Both the position numbers and the translations under genes were made by a program. Below the pieces are notes generated by a model. It searched no databases. It was not told the DNA's origin and was given only the letters and a program-made list of their open reading frames with translations. A stretch of DNA of 64,000 bases from assembly GCA_016868775.1 (NCBI GenBank), contig VGFT01000002.1:321830-385829 (forward strand), read 5' to 3'. The first letter of the stretch is position 1. Each line of letters opens with the position of its first letter. Origin of the DNA: Bacteroidota bacterium. Its GTDB lineage: Bacteria; Bacteroidota; Bacteroidia; Chitinophagales; Chitinophagaceae. Positions 9,001 to 18,544 of this stretch are shown piece after piece.

Positions 9001-9597
9001 ATGACTTGGATCCTAACCGCGCTTGCGGGTGCTTTTATGGGCGGCTTCTTTAGCTTACTGCTGATCCTGTTGATTCGTTTTCCGCGCAAATCTCTAAGGG
9101 TAGGTCCGTTTAGCTGGATGGGCCTCTTGCCCTATTGGGTCCAAAACCAGTTTAAGAAACAAGTTCTTCAGGTGGTGAGAACCGCTAAACTTACGGAGCA
9201 GGTCCACCACTATCTGTTGGCTGACTCAACCCGTGATTTGACCGATCGCTGGGTTCAATCTCAAATTGCACGCTACCTGACAACGACTCTACCTGAGAAA
9301 TGGCCAATGCTAAGCCTAATGATCGGAGAAAAAACCCAAGACAAGGTCTGCGCAGCAGTATCTGAACATATTCAATCCGCTTGGACGCCCTCCCTTCTTG
9401 AACTTCAGAAGAATCACCTTACCCCGCAGAAATTTGAGGAACTATTGATCCGGATCATGCAGCTGGAACAAACAGAGTGTTGGACGGAGAAAATATGGAC
9501 TTCCCTCAAGCAGGCAATCCCTATTGTAATGTTATTTTTTGTCCTGGCAGGCTCAACCATAGCCCTACTGGTCAAATTATTAATCCCTTATCTGTAA
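9001..9597 (+). CDS. Membrane protein of unknown function, weakly DUF445-like
   Basis: This 198-residue protein has one N-terminal membrane helix (about residues 4-26) and one C-terminal helix (about 175-197) around a soluble, helix-rich middle. The segment after the first helix (RFPRKSLRVGPFSWMGLLP, then a run of charged helices with Lx2Tx patterns) recalls the DUF445 membrane-protein family, where a membrane segment is followed by a glycine-proline turn, but the match is weak and the protein is much shorter than typical members. It lies between tRNA-His and a TonB receptor gene 51 bases downstream. Function unknown. Confidence 0.8.
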   Translation: MTWILTALAGAFMGGFFSLLLILLIRFPRKSLRVGPFSWMGLLPYWVQNQFKKQVLQVVRTAKLTEQVHHYLLADSTRDLTDRWVQSQIARYLTTTLPEKWPMLSLMIGEKTQDKVCAAVSEHIQSAWTPSLLELQKNHLTPQKFEELLIRIMQLEQTECWTEKIWTSLKQAIPIVMLFFVLAGSTIALLVKLLIPYL

Positions 9598-9648
9598 TAA
9601 ATCGATGAACATTCATCCGAAAAAGCTGTTAGAATAACTCGTACCCAC

Positions 9649-12255
9649 ATGAAACGCACTACTCCTACCCTCCTGAAGCTGCTTGTCAGCATTTTTCTGA
9701 TCCCCGCGGCACTGTTTGGTCAGGTACCGGGCGGTCGCCCACTTATGAGCAGAGCGGGTTCTACCGGAACGATTTACGGTAAAATCGTGGAAAGTAAATC
9801 CGGTAAACCCATCGAATTGGCCTCTGTACAGCTTTTGTCGCAATTGGACTCCAACAATAAGAACACCAAGCCTTTGATTGTGGCAGGAGCGATTACTCGA
9901 AATAATGGCGAGTTTCGTTTTGAAAACATTACAATCAAACGGTCCTACGACCTGGTAGTAAGTGTAATTGGATATGATTCCTATCGGCAGACGTTGGCAT
10001 TGTCCAGCAGCTCGTTTGACGCTACCTCGGAAAGAGACCTGGGCAACATACGCATTCAGATTCAAGAAAAGCAGTTGGAGAATGTGACTGTCACCAGTAC
10101 GGGCTCCGGACTCAAACTGGGCATCGATCGAAAAATATTCTCGGTCGACAAGAACATCGTAGCGACCGGCGGCACGGCGATCGATGTGGTTCGGAATATT
10201 CCATCGCTCAACGTAGACCTGGATGGAAACCTGACCATGCGCAACAACACGCCCCAATTGTTTGTAGATGGAAGACCCACCAACCTCACCCTCGAACAAC
10301 TCCCGGCCGATGCCATTGAATCCATCGAGCTGATCACAAATCCATCCGCTAAATACGACGCTTCGGGCGGTACGGCCGGCATTCTGAACATCATTCTCAA
10401 AAAGAACAAGCGCGTGGGTTACAACGGGAGCATACGGACCAATATTGACTCCCGGGCGCGTGTGGGCGGCAGTGCAGATTTGAACTTTCGTCAAAACAAA
10501 GTCAATTTCTTTTTAAATGCTAATTATAACCAGCGAAAATCCATAAGCACCGGCACCACCGAACGGCTTACGTTAGTTGGAAATCCACTTACGGACCTTT
10601 ATCAACTCGACACCAATACCTCCATTGGCCGACATGCTTTCGTTCGCTCCGGAATCGACTGGTTCATTGATAATCGCAATACCCTTTCGCTGACCATGAA
10701 TCTTGGACAGGGTCGTTTTCGTCCGGAAACTGAAAGTTCGATCTGGATCGACTCCCTTCATAGCAGTCGACCCGTCACCACTTCGTTCAATCAGCGCCTG
10801 GCCAACAACAAAGGGGCTTTTGACAATCGAGGGCTGACACTTGGCTTCAAGCATCTTTATCCAAAAGCGGGACAAGAGTGGACTGCCGACCTGACCTTTA
10901 ACGGCATGACCAATGAAAACACCAACTCGATCCTTACAAACTTTTACAAGACTTCCAATGCCCCACTGCTTTTCAGCAACCAGCAACTTCAATTGGGAAC
11001 CGGGCGAAACAATAACCTGGTGATCCAGACCGATTATGCGCTTCCGCTCTCCGACAAGAAAAAATGGGAAGCGGGACTCCGAGCACAGATCCGACAAGTT
11101 GATAACCGCAATAATTTTTATCTGATTACCTCCTCAGGCGGGACCCTTTATCTTCCCGACCTATCGGTCAATTATAAAAGCGATGACCGGGTATACGCTG
11201 CCTATACAACCTACACGAGCGTATTGGGAAGTTGGAATTATCAGGTCGGACTTCGGTTGGAAAGTTCTGACTATCGAGGCGAACTACCTGACAAAAATCA
11301 ATCGTTCGACATCCAATTCCCCCTTAGCCTCTTTCCCAGCGTATTCCTTAGCCGCAAAGTTGAAAAGGAACAGGAGATTCAGCTGAATTATACCCGAAAG
11401 ATTAACCGCTCCAATTTCTGGCAACTCTATCCATTCACGGACTATTCTGACTCGCTGAACATTAACCGGGGCAATCCGAACCTGCGCCCCGAATTCACCA
11501 ACTCATTGGAATTTTCCTATCAAAAGACATTCAAAAACAAGGATAATTTGATCGCTTCCCTTTTTTACAAGCGAACCGAAGGACTGATCACCCGTTTTCA
11601 AGACAAAGAGATCTTGCCCACCAACGGAAACGATGTTCTGGTTAATACGTTTATAAATGCCCTCTCTAGCTATTTGGCGGGAATGGAACTGATATCCAAA
11701 AATATAATTACCCGCAGCTGGGAACTGACCACCAACCTCAACCTTTTTCAATCTGGCATCGAACTGGCTGATCCAAATCAGGCGGTTGCCGATCCCATTC
11801 CTAGCTGGCAACTAAAAATGAATCACACCGTCAAAATTGGGAAAAGAATGACGTTGCAGCTGAATATGGAATATCTCTCGAAAACCGTTCTCCCCCCCAG
11901 CGGCTCCGGTCGCGGTGGCTGGGGTGGTGGCGGTGGCGGAGGTGTGTGGGGACAAACCGCCAGTACGGCGCAAGGATATTCTCTTCCAAATTATTTTATG
12001 GATGCCGGTTATCGAATTGACATGGGAAAGACACGTCAAACCAGTTTATCCGTTAATTGGAGTGATGTATTTCGCACAAGACGTCAACAATCCTTCACTT
12101 CCTCCGAATACTTTGTTCAAGAGGTATTTCGCAGAAGAGATCCACGCTTGTTACGAATTAATTTCAATTGGCGTTTCGGGAAAGTGGATGCCAGTTTATT
12201 CAAGCGTAAAAATAATAAAGGAGGTGGCGAAGGCATGGAAGGCATGAGCATGTAA
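9649..12255 (+). CDS. TonB-dependent receptor / outer-membrane beta-barrel protein with CarboxypepD-reg-like domain
   Basis: This 868-residue outer-membrane protein has a signal peptide ending near VPAALFGQ. A carboxypeptidase-regulatory-like beta-sandwich (about 35-115; TGTIYGKIVESKSGKPIELA) precedes a plug domain (about 120-230; DVVRNIPSLNVDLDGNLTMR, IESIELITNPSAKYDASGG) and a large beta barrel with many aromatic-rich strands. The layout matches the OMP_b-brl_3 type of TonB-linked proteins. A Gly/Trp-rich run around residues 745-765 probably forms a surface loop. Nothing in the neighbourhood (glycosyltransferases follow 10 bases later) identifies the substrate. Confidence 0.9.
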   Translation: MKRTTPTLLKLLVSIFLIPAALFGQVPGGRPLMSRAGSTGTIYGKIVESKSGKPIELASVQLLSQLDSNNKNTKPLIVAGAITRNNGEFRFENITIKRSYDLVVSVIGYDSYRQTLALSSSSFDATSERDLGNIRIQIQEKQLENVTVTSTGSGLKLGIDRKIFSVDKNIVATGGTAIDVVRNIPSLNVDLDGNLTMRNNTPQLFVDGRPTNLTLEQLPADAIESIELITNPSAKYDASGGTAGILNIILKKNKRVGYNGSIRTNIDSRARVGGSADLNFRQNKVNFFLNANYNQRKSISTGTTERLTLVGNPLTDLYQLDTNTSIGRHAFVRSGIDWFIDNRNTLSLTMNLGQGRFRPETESSIWIDSLHSSRPVTTSFNQRLANNKGAFDNRGLTLGFKHLYPKAGQEWTADLTFNGMTNENTNSILTNFYKTSNAPLLFSNQQLQLGTGRNNNLVIQTDYALPLSDKKKWEAGLRAQIRQVDNRNNFYLITSSGGTLYLPDLSVNYKSDDRVYAAYTTYTSVLGSWNYQVGLRLESSDYRGELPDKNQSFDIQFPLSLFPSVFLSRKVEKEQEIQLNYTRKINRSNFWQLYPFTDYSDSLNINRGNPNLRPEFTNSLEFSYQKTFKNKDNLIASLFYKRTEGLITRFQDKEILPTNGNDVLVNTFINALSSYLAGMELISKNIITRSWELTTNLNLFQSGIELADPNQAVADPIPSWQLKMNHTVKIGKRMTLQLNMEYLSKTVLPPSGSGRGGWGGGGGGGVWGQTASTAQGYSLPNYFMDAGYRIDMGKTRQTSLSVNWSDVFRTRRQQSFTSSEYFVQEVFRRRDPRLLRINFNWRFGKVDASLFKRKNNKGGGEGMEGMSM

Positions 12256-12265
12256 TTGATATAAC

Positions 12266-13366
12266 ATGAGCGGCCCACAACCCGTTGTTTACTTAACCGT
12301 TACCAACTGTCTCACGTACGATCAGCGCATGTATCGTATCTGTCAAACCTTGCACGAAGAGGGATTTCAAGTGATTTTGGTTGGTATACGAAGAAATGAT
12401 CCGCTCCCGGATCGTCCGTACCGGCAAATTCGACTTACCAGTTGGTTTAAAAAAGGGAAATTTTTTTACCTCGAAAATCACATCCGTCTCTTTTTTTACT
12501 TGCTAACGAAAAAGGCCAATCTGTTCGTGGCAAATGATTTGGATACCGCCCTGCCGGTGTGGCTGGTCTCCCGATTACGCCGTATTCCACGCATACTGGA
12601 TACCCACGAACATTTTACGGAGATGAAGGAGGTACGGACGCGTCCAACGATTCATCGAATCTGGTCGATCCTGGCTCAATTTCTCATTCCTCGATTTCCC
12701 ATCGGGTATACGGTGGGAGAAAAGATTGCAGCGAGATTCAAAGAGTTATACGGAGTTTCGTACGTATTAGTACGAAATGTACCCGTAAAACAGCCCTCCA
12801 TCGAACGTCAGGAGAACGGGGAACCCTTTCTTTTGTATCCAGGTGCCGTCAACCATGGACGTGGATTTGAAACCTTGATCCCGGCGATGCGCGATATCCC
12901 GTATAGATTGGTAATCTGTGGTGATGGAAATTTTATGGGAGCGCTAAGGGCTTTACTACAACGTGAAAAAGTAACCGAGAAAGTTGTCTTAACCGGAATG
13001 GTTTCGCCCGAAGAATTAAGACAGTGGTCCTTGCGGGCAACGGTGGGAGTCTTTTTGCCCGACCAAGAAGGAGCCAACCAATATTTGGGCTTGGCAAACA
13101 AATTCCTCGACAATATTGAAGCCGGACTACCTCAAATCATCCGTCGCTTTCCCGAATATGAACAAATCAATCAACTTTATCCGGTAGCAATTTTATTAGA
13201 TGATATCCATCCCAAAGCAGTCGCGGCTACGGTCAATCGGCTTATCGAGGACAAGAATCAAAGAGCCGCGATGACTGCAGCCTGTTACCAGGCACGGGAA
13301 GTCTTTTGCTGGGAAAATGAAAAAAATACACTCATCAGCTTATACAAAAGTGTTTTCGTTGCATGA
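12266..13366 (+). CDS. Glycosyltransferase, family 4-like
   Basis: This 366-residue protein has the GT-B two-domain pattern: an N-terminal Rossmann half (YLTVTNCLTYDQRMYRICQ; HEEGFQVILVG) and a C-terminal half with LLYPGAVNHGRGFETLI, LVICGDGNF, VVLTGMVSPEELR and a late GLANKFLDNIEAG region typical of nucleotide-sugar binding. The next glycosyltransferase overlaps its stop by 4 bases (ATGA), so the two are translationally coupled. It probably helps build a surface polysaccharide; donor and acceptor are unknown. Confidence 0.87.
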   Translation: MSGPQPVVYLTVTNCLTYDQRMYRICQTLHEEGFQVILVGIRRNDPLPDRPYRQIRLTSWFKKGKFFYLENHIRLFFYLLTKKANLFVANDLDTALPVWLVSRLRRIPRILDTHEHFTEMKEVRTRPTIHRIWSILAQFLIPRFPIGYTVGEKIAARFKELYGVSYVLVRNVPVKQPSIERQENGEPFLLYPGAVNHGRGFETLIPAMRDIPYRLVICGDGNFMGALRALLQREKVTEKVVLTGMVSPEELRQWSLRATVGVFLPDQEGANQYLGLANKFLDNIEAGLPQIIRRFPEYEQINQLYPVAILLDDIHPKAVAATVNRLIEDKNQRAAMTAACYQAREVFCWENEKNTLISLYKSVFVA

Positions 13367-14487
13367 ATAGGATCTTACACTTGGTATGCCTTCGCGCACC
13401 CTGGCCGGATGATACGGGTGGGGCCCGAGATATGTTTGACCGGCTAAAAATGCTGCACCAAAATGGAATTCGCATCCACCTACATTATTTCACTGCCAAG
13501 GATACCCCTACGACCCTAGAAGTGCTATCCCCTTATTGTGTTTCTATCCATTCCTATCCCAAAAAATTAACCTGGGGGAAGTTACTTAATGGATTGCCTT
13601 ATATTCTTGCTTGTCGAACCAGTACAGCACTTCGAAACTGGCTTTCTGCCGATTCACATCCGATACTGTTCGATGGCATACATACCACCGAATCGCTTTC
13701 TGCACTGGCAAAACCCGGTAGAAAAATGGTGGTTCGAATGCACAATAATGAAGTATTTTACTATCGAGAACTGGCTAGAACGAAAAAAAATCTTTGGAAG
13801 CGCATATATTTTTTATGGGAATCGATTCAATTACATCGATGGATAAAAAAATTACCTGCAGGACTTTCCCTAGGATGCATTCAAGAGCATGAAAAAAACA
13901 GGCTACAAACCCTCTATCCCAACCTATCGACATTCCTACTTCCGCCCGTGATACCCCAATCGGTATTTTCCCAAGTAGGATCCGGAGGGTATTGCTTGTA
14001 TCACGGTGATCTATCGGTGGCAACGAATGAACGGTCAGCCATTTGGTTGCTCAAGCGTGTTTTTGCCAAGTTAAAATTACCCTTGGTGATCGCCGGAAAA
14101 TCTCCCAGCCCCAAATTGGAAAAACTTGTACATTTCTATCAACATGCCTGCTTAGTTGCCAATCCCAGCCGACGAGAGCTAATAGACCTCATCGGCAAAG
14201 CACAAATAAATGTACTACCTGCCAGTACGCGTTCGGGCATAAAGCTCAAAATATTTGATGCCCTTCAATATGGACGACATTGTGTAATCAATCAGGAGAT
14301 GCGTGCCTCCGCCCCGTGGACGGACTCCTGCGTGGTCGTATCGAATGATGAGGAAATGGTCGAACAGCTAAGAAAATTGTATGTTACCCCCTTTACAAAA
14401 GAGCAATTTGAAGCGCGTCGGACAAGGCTACTATTTTGGGGAGAACAACTCAATCCCCTTACAGAACTACTTAAACGTTTATGGTAG
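13363..14487 (+). CDS. Glycosyltransferase (GT-B fold, putative)
   Basis: This 374-residue protein has an N-terminal APWPDDTGGARDMFDRLKML segment, the open-face pattern of GT4 enzymes that scan for a sugar acceptor. The C-terminal part has GYCLYHGDLSVATNE, LVIAGKSPS and RSGIKLKIFDALQYGRHCV, the last resembling the donor-binding loop of GT1/GT4 enzymes. It starts inside the stop of the upstream glycosyltransferase and its own 3' end overlaps the convergent ftsE-like gene by 17 bases. The sequence looks richer in A/T than its neighbours, which may hint at separate acquisition. Confidence 0.82.
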   Translation: MNRILHLVCLRAPWPDDTGGARDMFDRLKMLHQNGIRIHLHYFTAKDTPTTLEVLSPYCVSIHSYPKKLTWGKLLNGLPYILACRTSTALRNWLSADSHPILFDGIHTTESLSALAKPGRKMVVRMHNNEVFYYRELARTKKNLWKRIYFLWESIQLHRWIKKLPAGLSLGCIQEHEKNRLQTLYPNLSTFLLPPVIPQSVFSQVGSGGYCLYHGDLSVATNERSAIWLLKRVFAKLKLPLVIAGKSPSPKLEKLVHFYQHACLVANPSRRELIDLIGKAQINVLPASTRSGIKLKIFDALQYGRHCVINQEMRASAPWTDSCVVVSNDEEMVEQLRKLYVTPFTKEQFEARRTRLLFWGEQLNPLTELLKRLW

Positions 14488-15157
14488 CATTTTCCGTTAT
14501 GCCGGCGTTTTCTGTACGAATCATCCGAGCGGGGTATTTCTGAACCACGATATAGTCATGAGTAGCCATGACCACAGCCGTTTGATAATCCCGCGCGATG
14601 TGAAAGAGCAATCGCATGATTTCATCAGATGTTTCCGGATCGAGGTTTCCGGTGGGTTCGTCTGCCAATATCAACTTAGGGGAGTTTAATAAGGCACGAG
14701 CAATATCAACACGTTGCTGCTCTCCCCCACTCAATTCAAAAGGCATTTTAAAACCTTTGGATTTAAGACCCACTTTATCGAGCACGTCTGTAATTTTCTC
14801 CTGTATGAGTTTTTCGTCGGTCCAACCCGTCGCTCGTAGAACAAATCGCAAATTATCGGTAACATTTCGATCGGTCAACAATTGGAAATCCTGAAATACA
14901 ACGCCTAATGTGCGACGCAAATACGGCACCTTTTTCCAGTCCAATTCCCGCAAGTTGTATCCGGCCACCCATCCTTCCCCGGCCGTCAGGGGTAGTTCTC
15001 CATAAAGCGTTTTTAAAAGGCTGGATTTCCCGGTTCCGGTCTTTCCCACCAGGTAAACAAACTCGCCAGGATATACACTCAGGTTGACATTGTTCAAAAT
15101 TAGATTTGACCCCTGGTAAATATTGGCTTGGCGGATTTGAATAATAGGTTCTGCCAT
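14471..15157 (-). CDS. ftsE: FtsE-like ABC transporter ATP-binding protein
   Basis: This 228-residue ABC ATPase has Walker A GKTGTGKS (38-45), Q-loop [10 protein letters not shown], signature LSGGEQQR, Walker [15 protein letters not shown] and the switch His in ATHD. The FQDFQLL and NLDPETS wording is characteristic of FtsE, which works with FtsX to activate cell-wall hydrolases at division. No FtsX-type membrane partner lies in the window, so it must be elsewhere; a LolD-like role is the main alternative. It is convergent with, and overlaps by 17 bases, a glycosyltransferase gene, and lies 27 bases downstream of purM. Confidence 0.85.
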   Translation of the reverse strand: MAEPIIQIRQANIYQGSNLILNNVNLSVYPGEFVYLVGKTGTGKSSLLKTLYGELPLTAGEGWVAGYNLRELDWKKVPYLRRTLGVVFQDFQLLTDRNVTDNLRFVLRATGWTDEKLIQEKITDVLDKVGLKSKGFKMPFELSGGEQQRVDIARALLNSPKLILADEPTGNLDPETSDEIMRLLFHIARDYQTAVVMATHDYIVVQKYPARMIRTENAGITENATINV

Positions 15158-15184
15158 AAGAAGATTTAAATTGAAGGTAAAAAA

Positions 15185-16360
15185 TTATCTAGGATATTGT
15201 AAAGGTGATTTTCCGGCAGATTCGATTCGCACGTAGGAGGCTTCGGCATTTACAACGTGGCCTATAATTTGAGCGTCTATGCCAAATGATCTGGCCAAGT
15301 TGATCAGTGTATCAGCCATTGAAAGTTCCAGGTAAATTTCCAGACGCGTTCCCATATTAAAAACCTGATACATTTCGGAGTCGTCTGCACCGCTAACCGA
15401 CTGGATCAATTCAAAGATGGGAGGAGGTGCAAATAGGTTATCCTTGATAATGCCTAGCGGCCTGGGCAAGTACTTTAGGCATTTGGATTGACCGCCGCCG
15501 GAACAATGAATCAATCCATGAATCTGATCAAAATAGGTGTCCAACATGGCTTTCAGAACCGGAGCAAAGGTTCGGGTGGGGCTGAGTAAATGTTGTCCAA
15601 TGTTCATTTTGTACCTACCGGGCATGGCATCCGTGAGTCGATATGGCCCCGTATAGACGACAGAGGCATCCATAGTGGGTTCAAACGATTCAGGATGGTT
15701 TTGGGCATAGTAACTCGACAAAAGATCGTGCCGCGCACTAGTAAGTCCATTGCTACCAATTCCGCTGTTGTATTGATGCTCGTATTTTGCCTGTCCATAG
15801 CTTGCCAAACCAACGATCACATCCCCGGCCTGAATTTTTTCATTGGTGATAATGCGATTTGCGGGCCAACGAGCCGTAAGTGTCCCATTTACGCCAACGG
15901 TCCGTACCAGATCCCCTACATCAGCCGTTTCGCCGCCCAGGTAGGCGATCCGGATGCCCTGGTCTTCCATCCGAGCCAAGAAAGATCGGGAACCCTCTAT
16001 CAGCGCCGAAATTACTTCGCCCGGTATCCGATGTTTGTTTCGATCAATGGTGGAAGAAAAAATGAATTGGTCAGTGATGCCCACACAAAGCAAGTCATCC
16101 AGATTCATTACAATGGCATCTTGGGCGATTCCCTCCCACACAGAGAGATCACCCGTCTCTTTCCAGTATAGATAGGCCAGTATACTTTTTGTTCCCGCCC
16201 CATCGGCATGGGATAGATTCACCCATCCCGGGTCGCCGTAGAGTAAATCAGGATAAACTTTACAAAATGCATGGGGAAACAGTCCTGGATCCAGCTGCTT
16301 AACCGCCTGATGAACCTCCTCTTTCTGCGCAGAAACACCCCGTTGGCTGTATCGGGACAT
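15185..16360 (-). CDS. purM: Phosphoribosylformylglycinamidine cyclo-ligase (AIR synthase) PurM
   Basis: PurM catalyses the ATP-dependent ring closure of FGAM to AIR, step five of purine synthesis. The 391-residue protein is of the longer Bacteroidota type. Motifs: SHADGAGTKSILAY (residues ~54-67), AIVMNLDDLLCVG, AYLGGETADVGDLVRT, GDVIVGLASYGQAKYE and IHCSGGGQSKCLKYL. ATG at 16360 (MSRYSQRGVS) is chosen since the family starts with this SxRGVSA box; the upstream extension falls in the purM/ribF divergent promoter region. A TAATTTTA stretch about 20-30 bases upstream may be its promoter. Confidence 0.93.
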   Translation of the reverse strand: MSRYSQRGVSAQKEEVHQAVKQLDPGLFPHAFCKVYPDLLYGDPGWVNLSHADGAGTKSILAYLYWKETGDLSVWEGIAQDAIVMNLDDLLCVGITDQFIFSSTIDRNKHRIPGEVISALIEGSRSFLARMEDQGIRIAYLGGETADVGDLVRTVGVNGTLTARWPANRIITNEKIQAGDVIVGLASYGQAKYEHQYNSGIGSNGLTSARHDLLSSYYAQNHPESFEPTMDASVVYTGPYRLTDAMPGRYKMNIGQHLLSPTRTFAPVLKAMLDTYFDQIHGLIHCSGGGQSKCLKYLPRPLGIIKDNLFAPPPIFELIQSVSGADDSEMYQVFNMGTRLEIYLELSMADTLINLARSFGIDAQIIGHVVNAEASYVRIESAGKSPLQYPR

Positions 16361-16425
16361 AAAAACCGGTTGAATGAGGGGTAAAATTACTGAATTCTGC
16401 ACCTATTTTCAGAAGCGGGCCGACG

Positions 16426-16433
16426 TATCTTTG
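16426..16433 (+). promoter_or_regulatory. -7 promoter element immediately before ribF
   Basis: TATCTTTG, a perfect TAnnTTTG match, lies only 6 bases before the ribF ATG. Transcription starting 5-8 bases downstream would begin at or next to the start codon (leaderless mRNA). Confidence 0.65.
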
Positions 16434-16439
16434 CGCGCC

Positions 16440-17396
16440 ATGCAAATCCATCGATCCATTGATCAATTGCCCACTTTTCGACGGGCAGTGGTTACGGTTG
16501 GCACCTTTGACGGAGTACATACCGGACATCGTCAAGTACTGGATCAGGTCCGATCGGAAGCCTTTCGAATCAATGGTGAAAGTGTACTCATCACCTTTCA
16601 CCCGCATCCACGGAGTGTTGTATCCTCACCCATCCTGGGCATTCGGCTGATCAACACACTCGAAGAACGGATCGAATTGCTTCAATCCTGCGGCATTGAT
16701 CACTTGGTGATCGTACCCTTTACCGAACTATTTGCCAATTTATCGGCCGAACAATATGTAAGGGATTTCCTTGTAAACATATTTCATCCCCATACGTTGG
16801 TCATCGGGTATGATCATCGCTTTGGAAGAGACCGCGACGGGGATTTTCAGTTTCTCAAAGAGCAGTCAAACACTTATGGCTTTTCGCTTATGGAAATCTC
16901 CCCCCATCTGCTGGAAGCCAACGTCATTAGCTCTTCTCGGATCCGCGATACCTTGCTACATCATCAAATAGAGTACGCAAACCGGCTACTGGGCTATCCC
17001 TTTTTCTTCAGCGGGATGGTTGTTCACGGCAATAAAATCGGACGTACGCTGGGGTATCCGACGGCCAACTTACAATTTCCGCACGACGATAAAATTATCC
17101 CCGGAAATGGAATCTATGCTGTCTTTGCACAGCCTGAGCAATATGAAAAACCTTTCCAGGGAATGATGAGCATTGGATTCAGGCCCACGGTGGGCGGCAC
17201 CCAACGAGTGGTAGAAGTTAATTTGTTTGCATTTGATGCCGATATTTATGATCGCACCCTTAAAGTACATGTCTTTCAGTATCTGCGCGCGGAAGTGAAA
17301 TTTGACGGGTTACCCGAACTGGTAGCGCAAATGCACCTCGATAAGCAACAAAGCTTGCGGATGTTGCCTACTTCCCTCCCGACCGGACAATCTTAA
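16440..17396 (+). CDS. ribF: Bifunctional riboflavin kinase / FAD synthetase RibF
   Basis: RibF converts riboflavin to FMN and then FAD. The N-terminal FAD synthetase half (about 1-185) has the nucleotidyltransferase motif VTVGTFDGVHTGHRQVL, then FHPHPRSVV and YDHRFGRDRDGDF, and the SSSRIRD box. The C-terminal flavokinase half (about 190-310) has GNKIGRTLGYPTANL and GMMSIGFRPTVGG. ATG at 16440 gives a normal 318-residue protein and lies directly after a TATCTTTG element. The 3' end overlaps the convergent holA gene by 29 bases. Confidence 0.95.
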   Translation: MQIHRSIDQLPTFRRAVVTVGTFDGVHTGHRQVLDQVRSEAFRINGESVLITFHPHPRSVVSSPILGIRLINTLEERIELLQSCGIDHLVIVPFTELFANLSAEQYVRDFLVNIFHPHTLVIGYDHRFGRDRDGDFQFLKEQSNTYGFSLMEISPHLLEANVISSSRIRDTLLHHQIEYANRLLGYPFFFSGMVVHGNKIGRTLGYPTANLQFPHDDKIIPGNGIYAVFAQPEQYEKPFQGMMSIGFRPTVGGTQRVVEVNLFAFDADIYDRTLKVHVFQYLRAEVKFDGLPELVAQMHLDKQQSLRMLPTSLPTGQS

Positions 17397-18369
17397 TGAT
17401 CAACTCTTTCATCAGTTCCCCATCCGAGGTGCCCGGATCTCCCACACCAACCGCGCGCAAGTTGTACTCATGCAAAAGCAGTAATATTTGTTCCAAACCA
17501 CTGTATCCGTACAGCTGAACAGCCGTTTGATATTCTTTTACGGCAAAAGGAGGCACCCCCAACAAGGCGGCTACATTACCACTGCTAGGCCCAAAAAGAA
17601 GCATGCACTTACTGAAAAAAGAATAAAGCGTAGGAAGCAATAACTGAATCGGTCCGGCTTTGGGATTCGATTCAAAATATTGAATGATTTGGATAGCCTT
17701 TTGCAGCTGTCTGTTAGCCAGGGCCCGCTGCAATTCGAAGGGATTGTAACCCCTACTGATTCCGACGTATTTTTCTATATGACTATCCTGAATGGGGATG
17801 GAGGCAGGAACATTCAGTACTAATTTTTCCAGCTCATTCACCATTCGACTCAGGTCATCGCCTACGAAATCGATCAACAGCGCCAATGCTCTTTCACTCA
17901 TCATCCGGTTTTGGGCACGCAACCACTGCTCACCCCAACCAAGCAATTCGTTGGCATACAACTTTCTTGTTGTCAGCACTACCCCCTTCTCTTTTACGAG
18001 TTTGGAAAACCGTTTGCGGGCATCCAGCTTTTTATCCTTATATCCAACCACCCATACTGTGGTAGCCATGGGTTGTTCCAAATACGCTTCCATCTTATCC
18101 AGATCCCGCATTGATTGTGCCTCCCGCAAAATGACCACTTGACGTTCTGCGAACATCGGATAACGCCGACAGGCATTTAGTAAATCAGCCCATTGACAAT
18201 CCCGGCCATAAAAAACAGTCAAATTAAAATCGCGTTGCTCCGCCGGCAGTAAATATTCGCCTGCGCTGGATAAAAGCTGCTCAATAAAATACTCCTCCTC
18301 TCCCTCCAACCAATAAACCGGTGCAGGGCTACCAGTTTTCCAATGATGGAGAATATCTTCCGGTTTCAT
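17368..18369 (-). CDS. holA: DNA polymerase III subunit delta HolA
   Basis: The delta subunit of the clamp loader opens the beta sliding clamp. The 333-residue protein has the typical start with YWLEGEEEYFIEQL, then RRYPMFAERQVVILREAQSM, VVGYKDKKLDARKRF and FVGDDLSRMVNELEKL, and a C-terminal helical collar with residues 215-330. Length matches the family. It is transcribed toward ribF and overlaps it by 29 bases. A short unoccupied stretch separates it from the coiled-coil gene at 18545. Confidence 0.92.
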   Translation of the reverse strand: MKPEDILHHWKTGSPAPVYWLEGEEEYFIEQLLSSAGEYLLPAEQRDFNLTVFYGRDCQWADLLNACRRYPMFAERQVVILREAQSMRDLDKMEAYLEQPMATTVWVVGYKDKKLDARKRFSKLVKEKGVVLTTRKLYANELLGWGEQWLRAQNRMMSERALALLIDFVGDDLSRMVNELEKLVLNVPASIPIQDSHIEKYVGISRGYNPFELQRALANRQLQKAIQIIQYFESNPKAGPIQLLLPTLYSFFSKCMLLFGPSSGNVAALLGVPPFAVKEYQTAVQLYGYSGLEQILLLLHEYNLRAVGVGDPGTSDGELMKELIIKIVRSGGK

Positions 18370-18544
18370 GATGGCTAAGATACAGCCTTTCAGGCAGTTA
18401 GCTCTGAAAAACTACCTGCTTGGAGGTAGGTAGAAAGAACGCGCAGAAAAGCATCATTCGTTAAAATGATGAAAAACAGAAGACAAACTTGCCCAATGGG
18501 TGTGGATTTATCGTGTACTTTGTATTTAACTTAAAAAATAAATT

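Noticed and set aside
9613-10494. 293-residue minus-strand frame across the 5' part of the TonB receptor
   Set aside because: Antisense shadow of the recognised signal peptide and plug domain; no motif or promoter of its own.
18410-18540. Palindrome CTACCTGCTTGGAGGTAG upstream of the coiled-coil gene as a riboswitch or operator
   Set aside because: Only one short imperfect stem is visible and no aptamer consensus; too weak to report.
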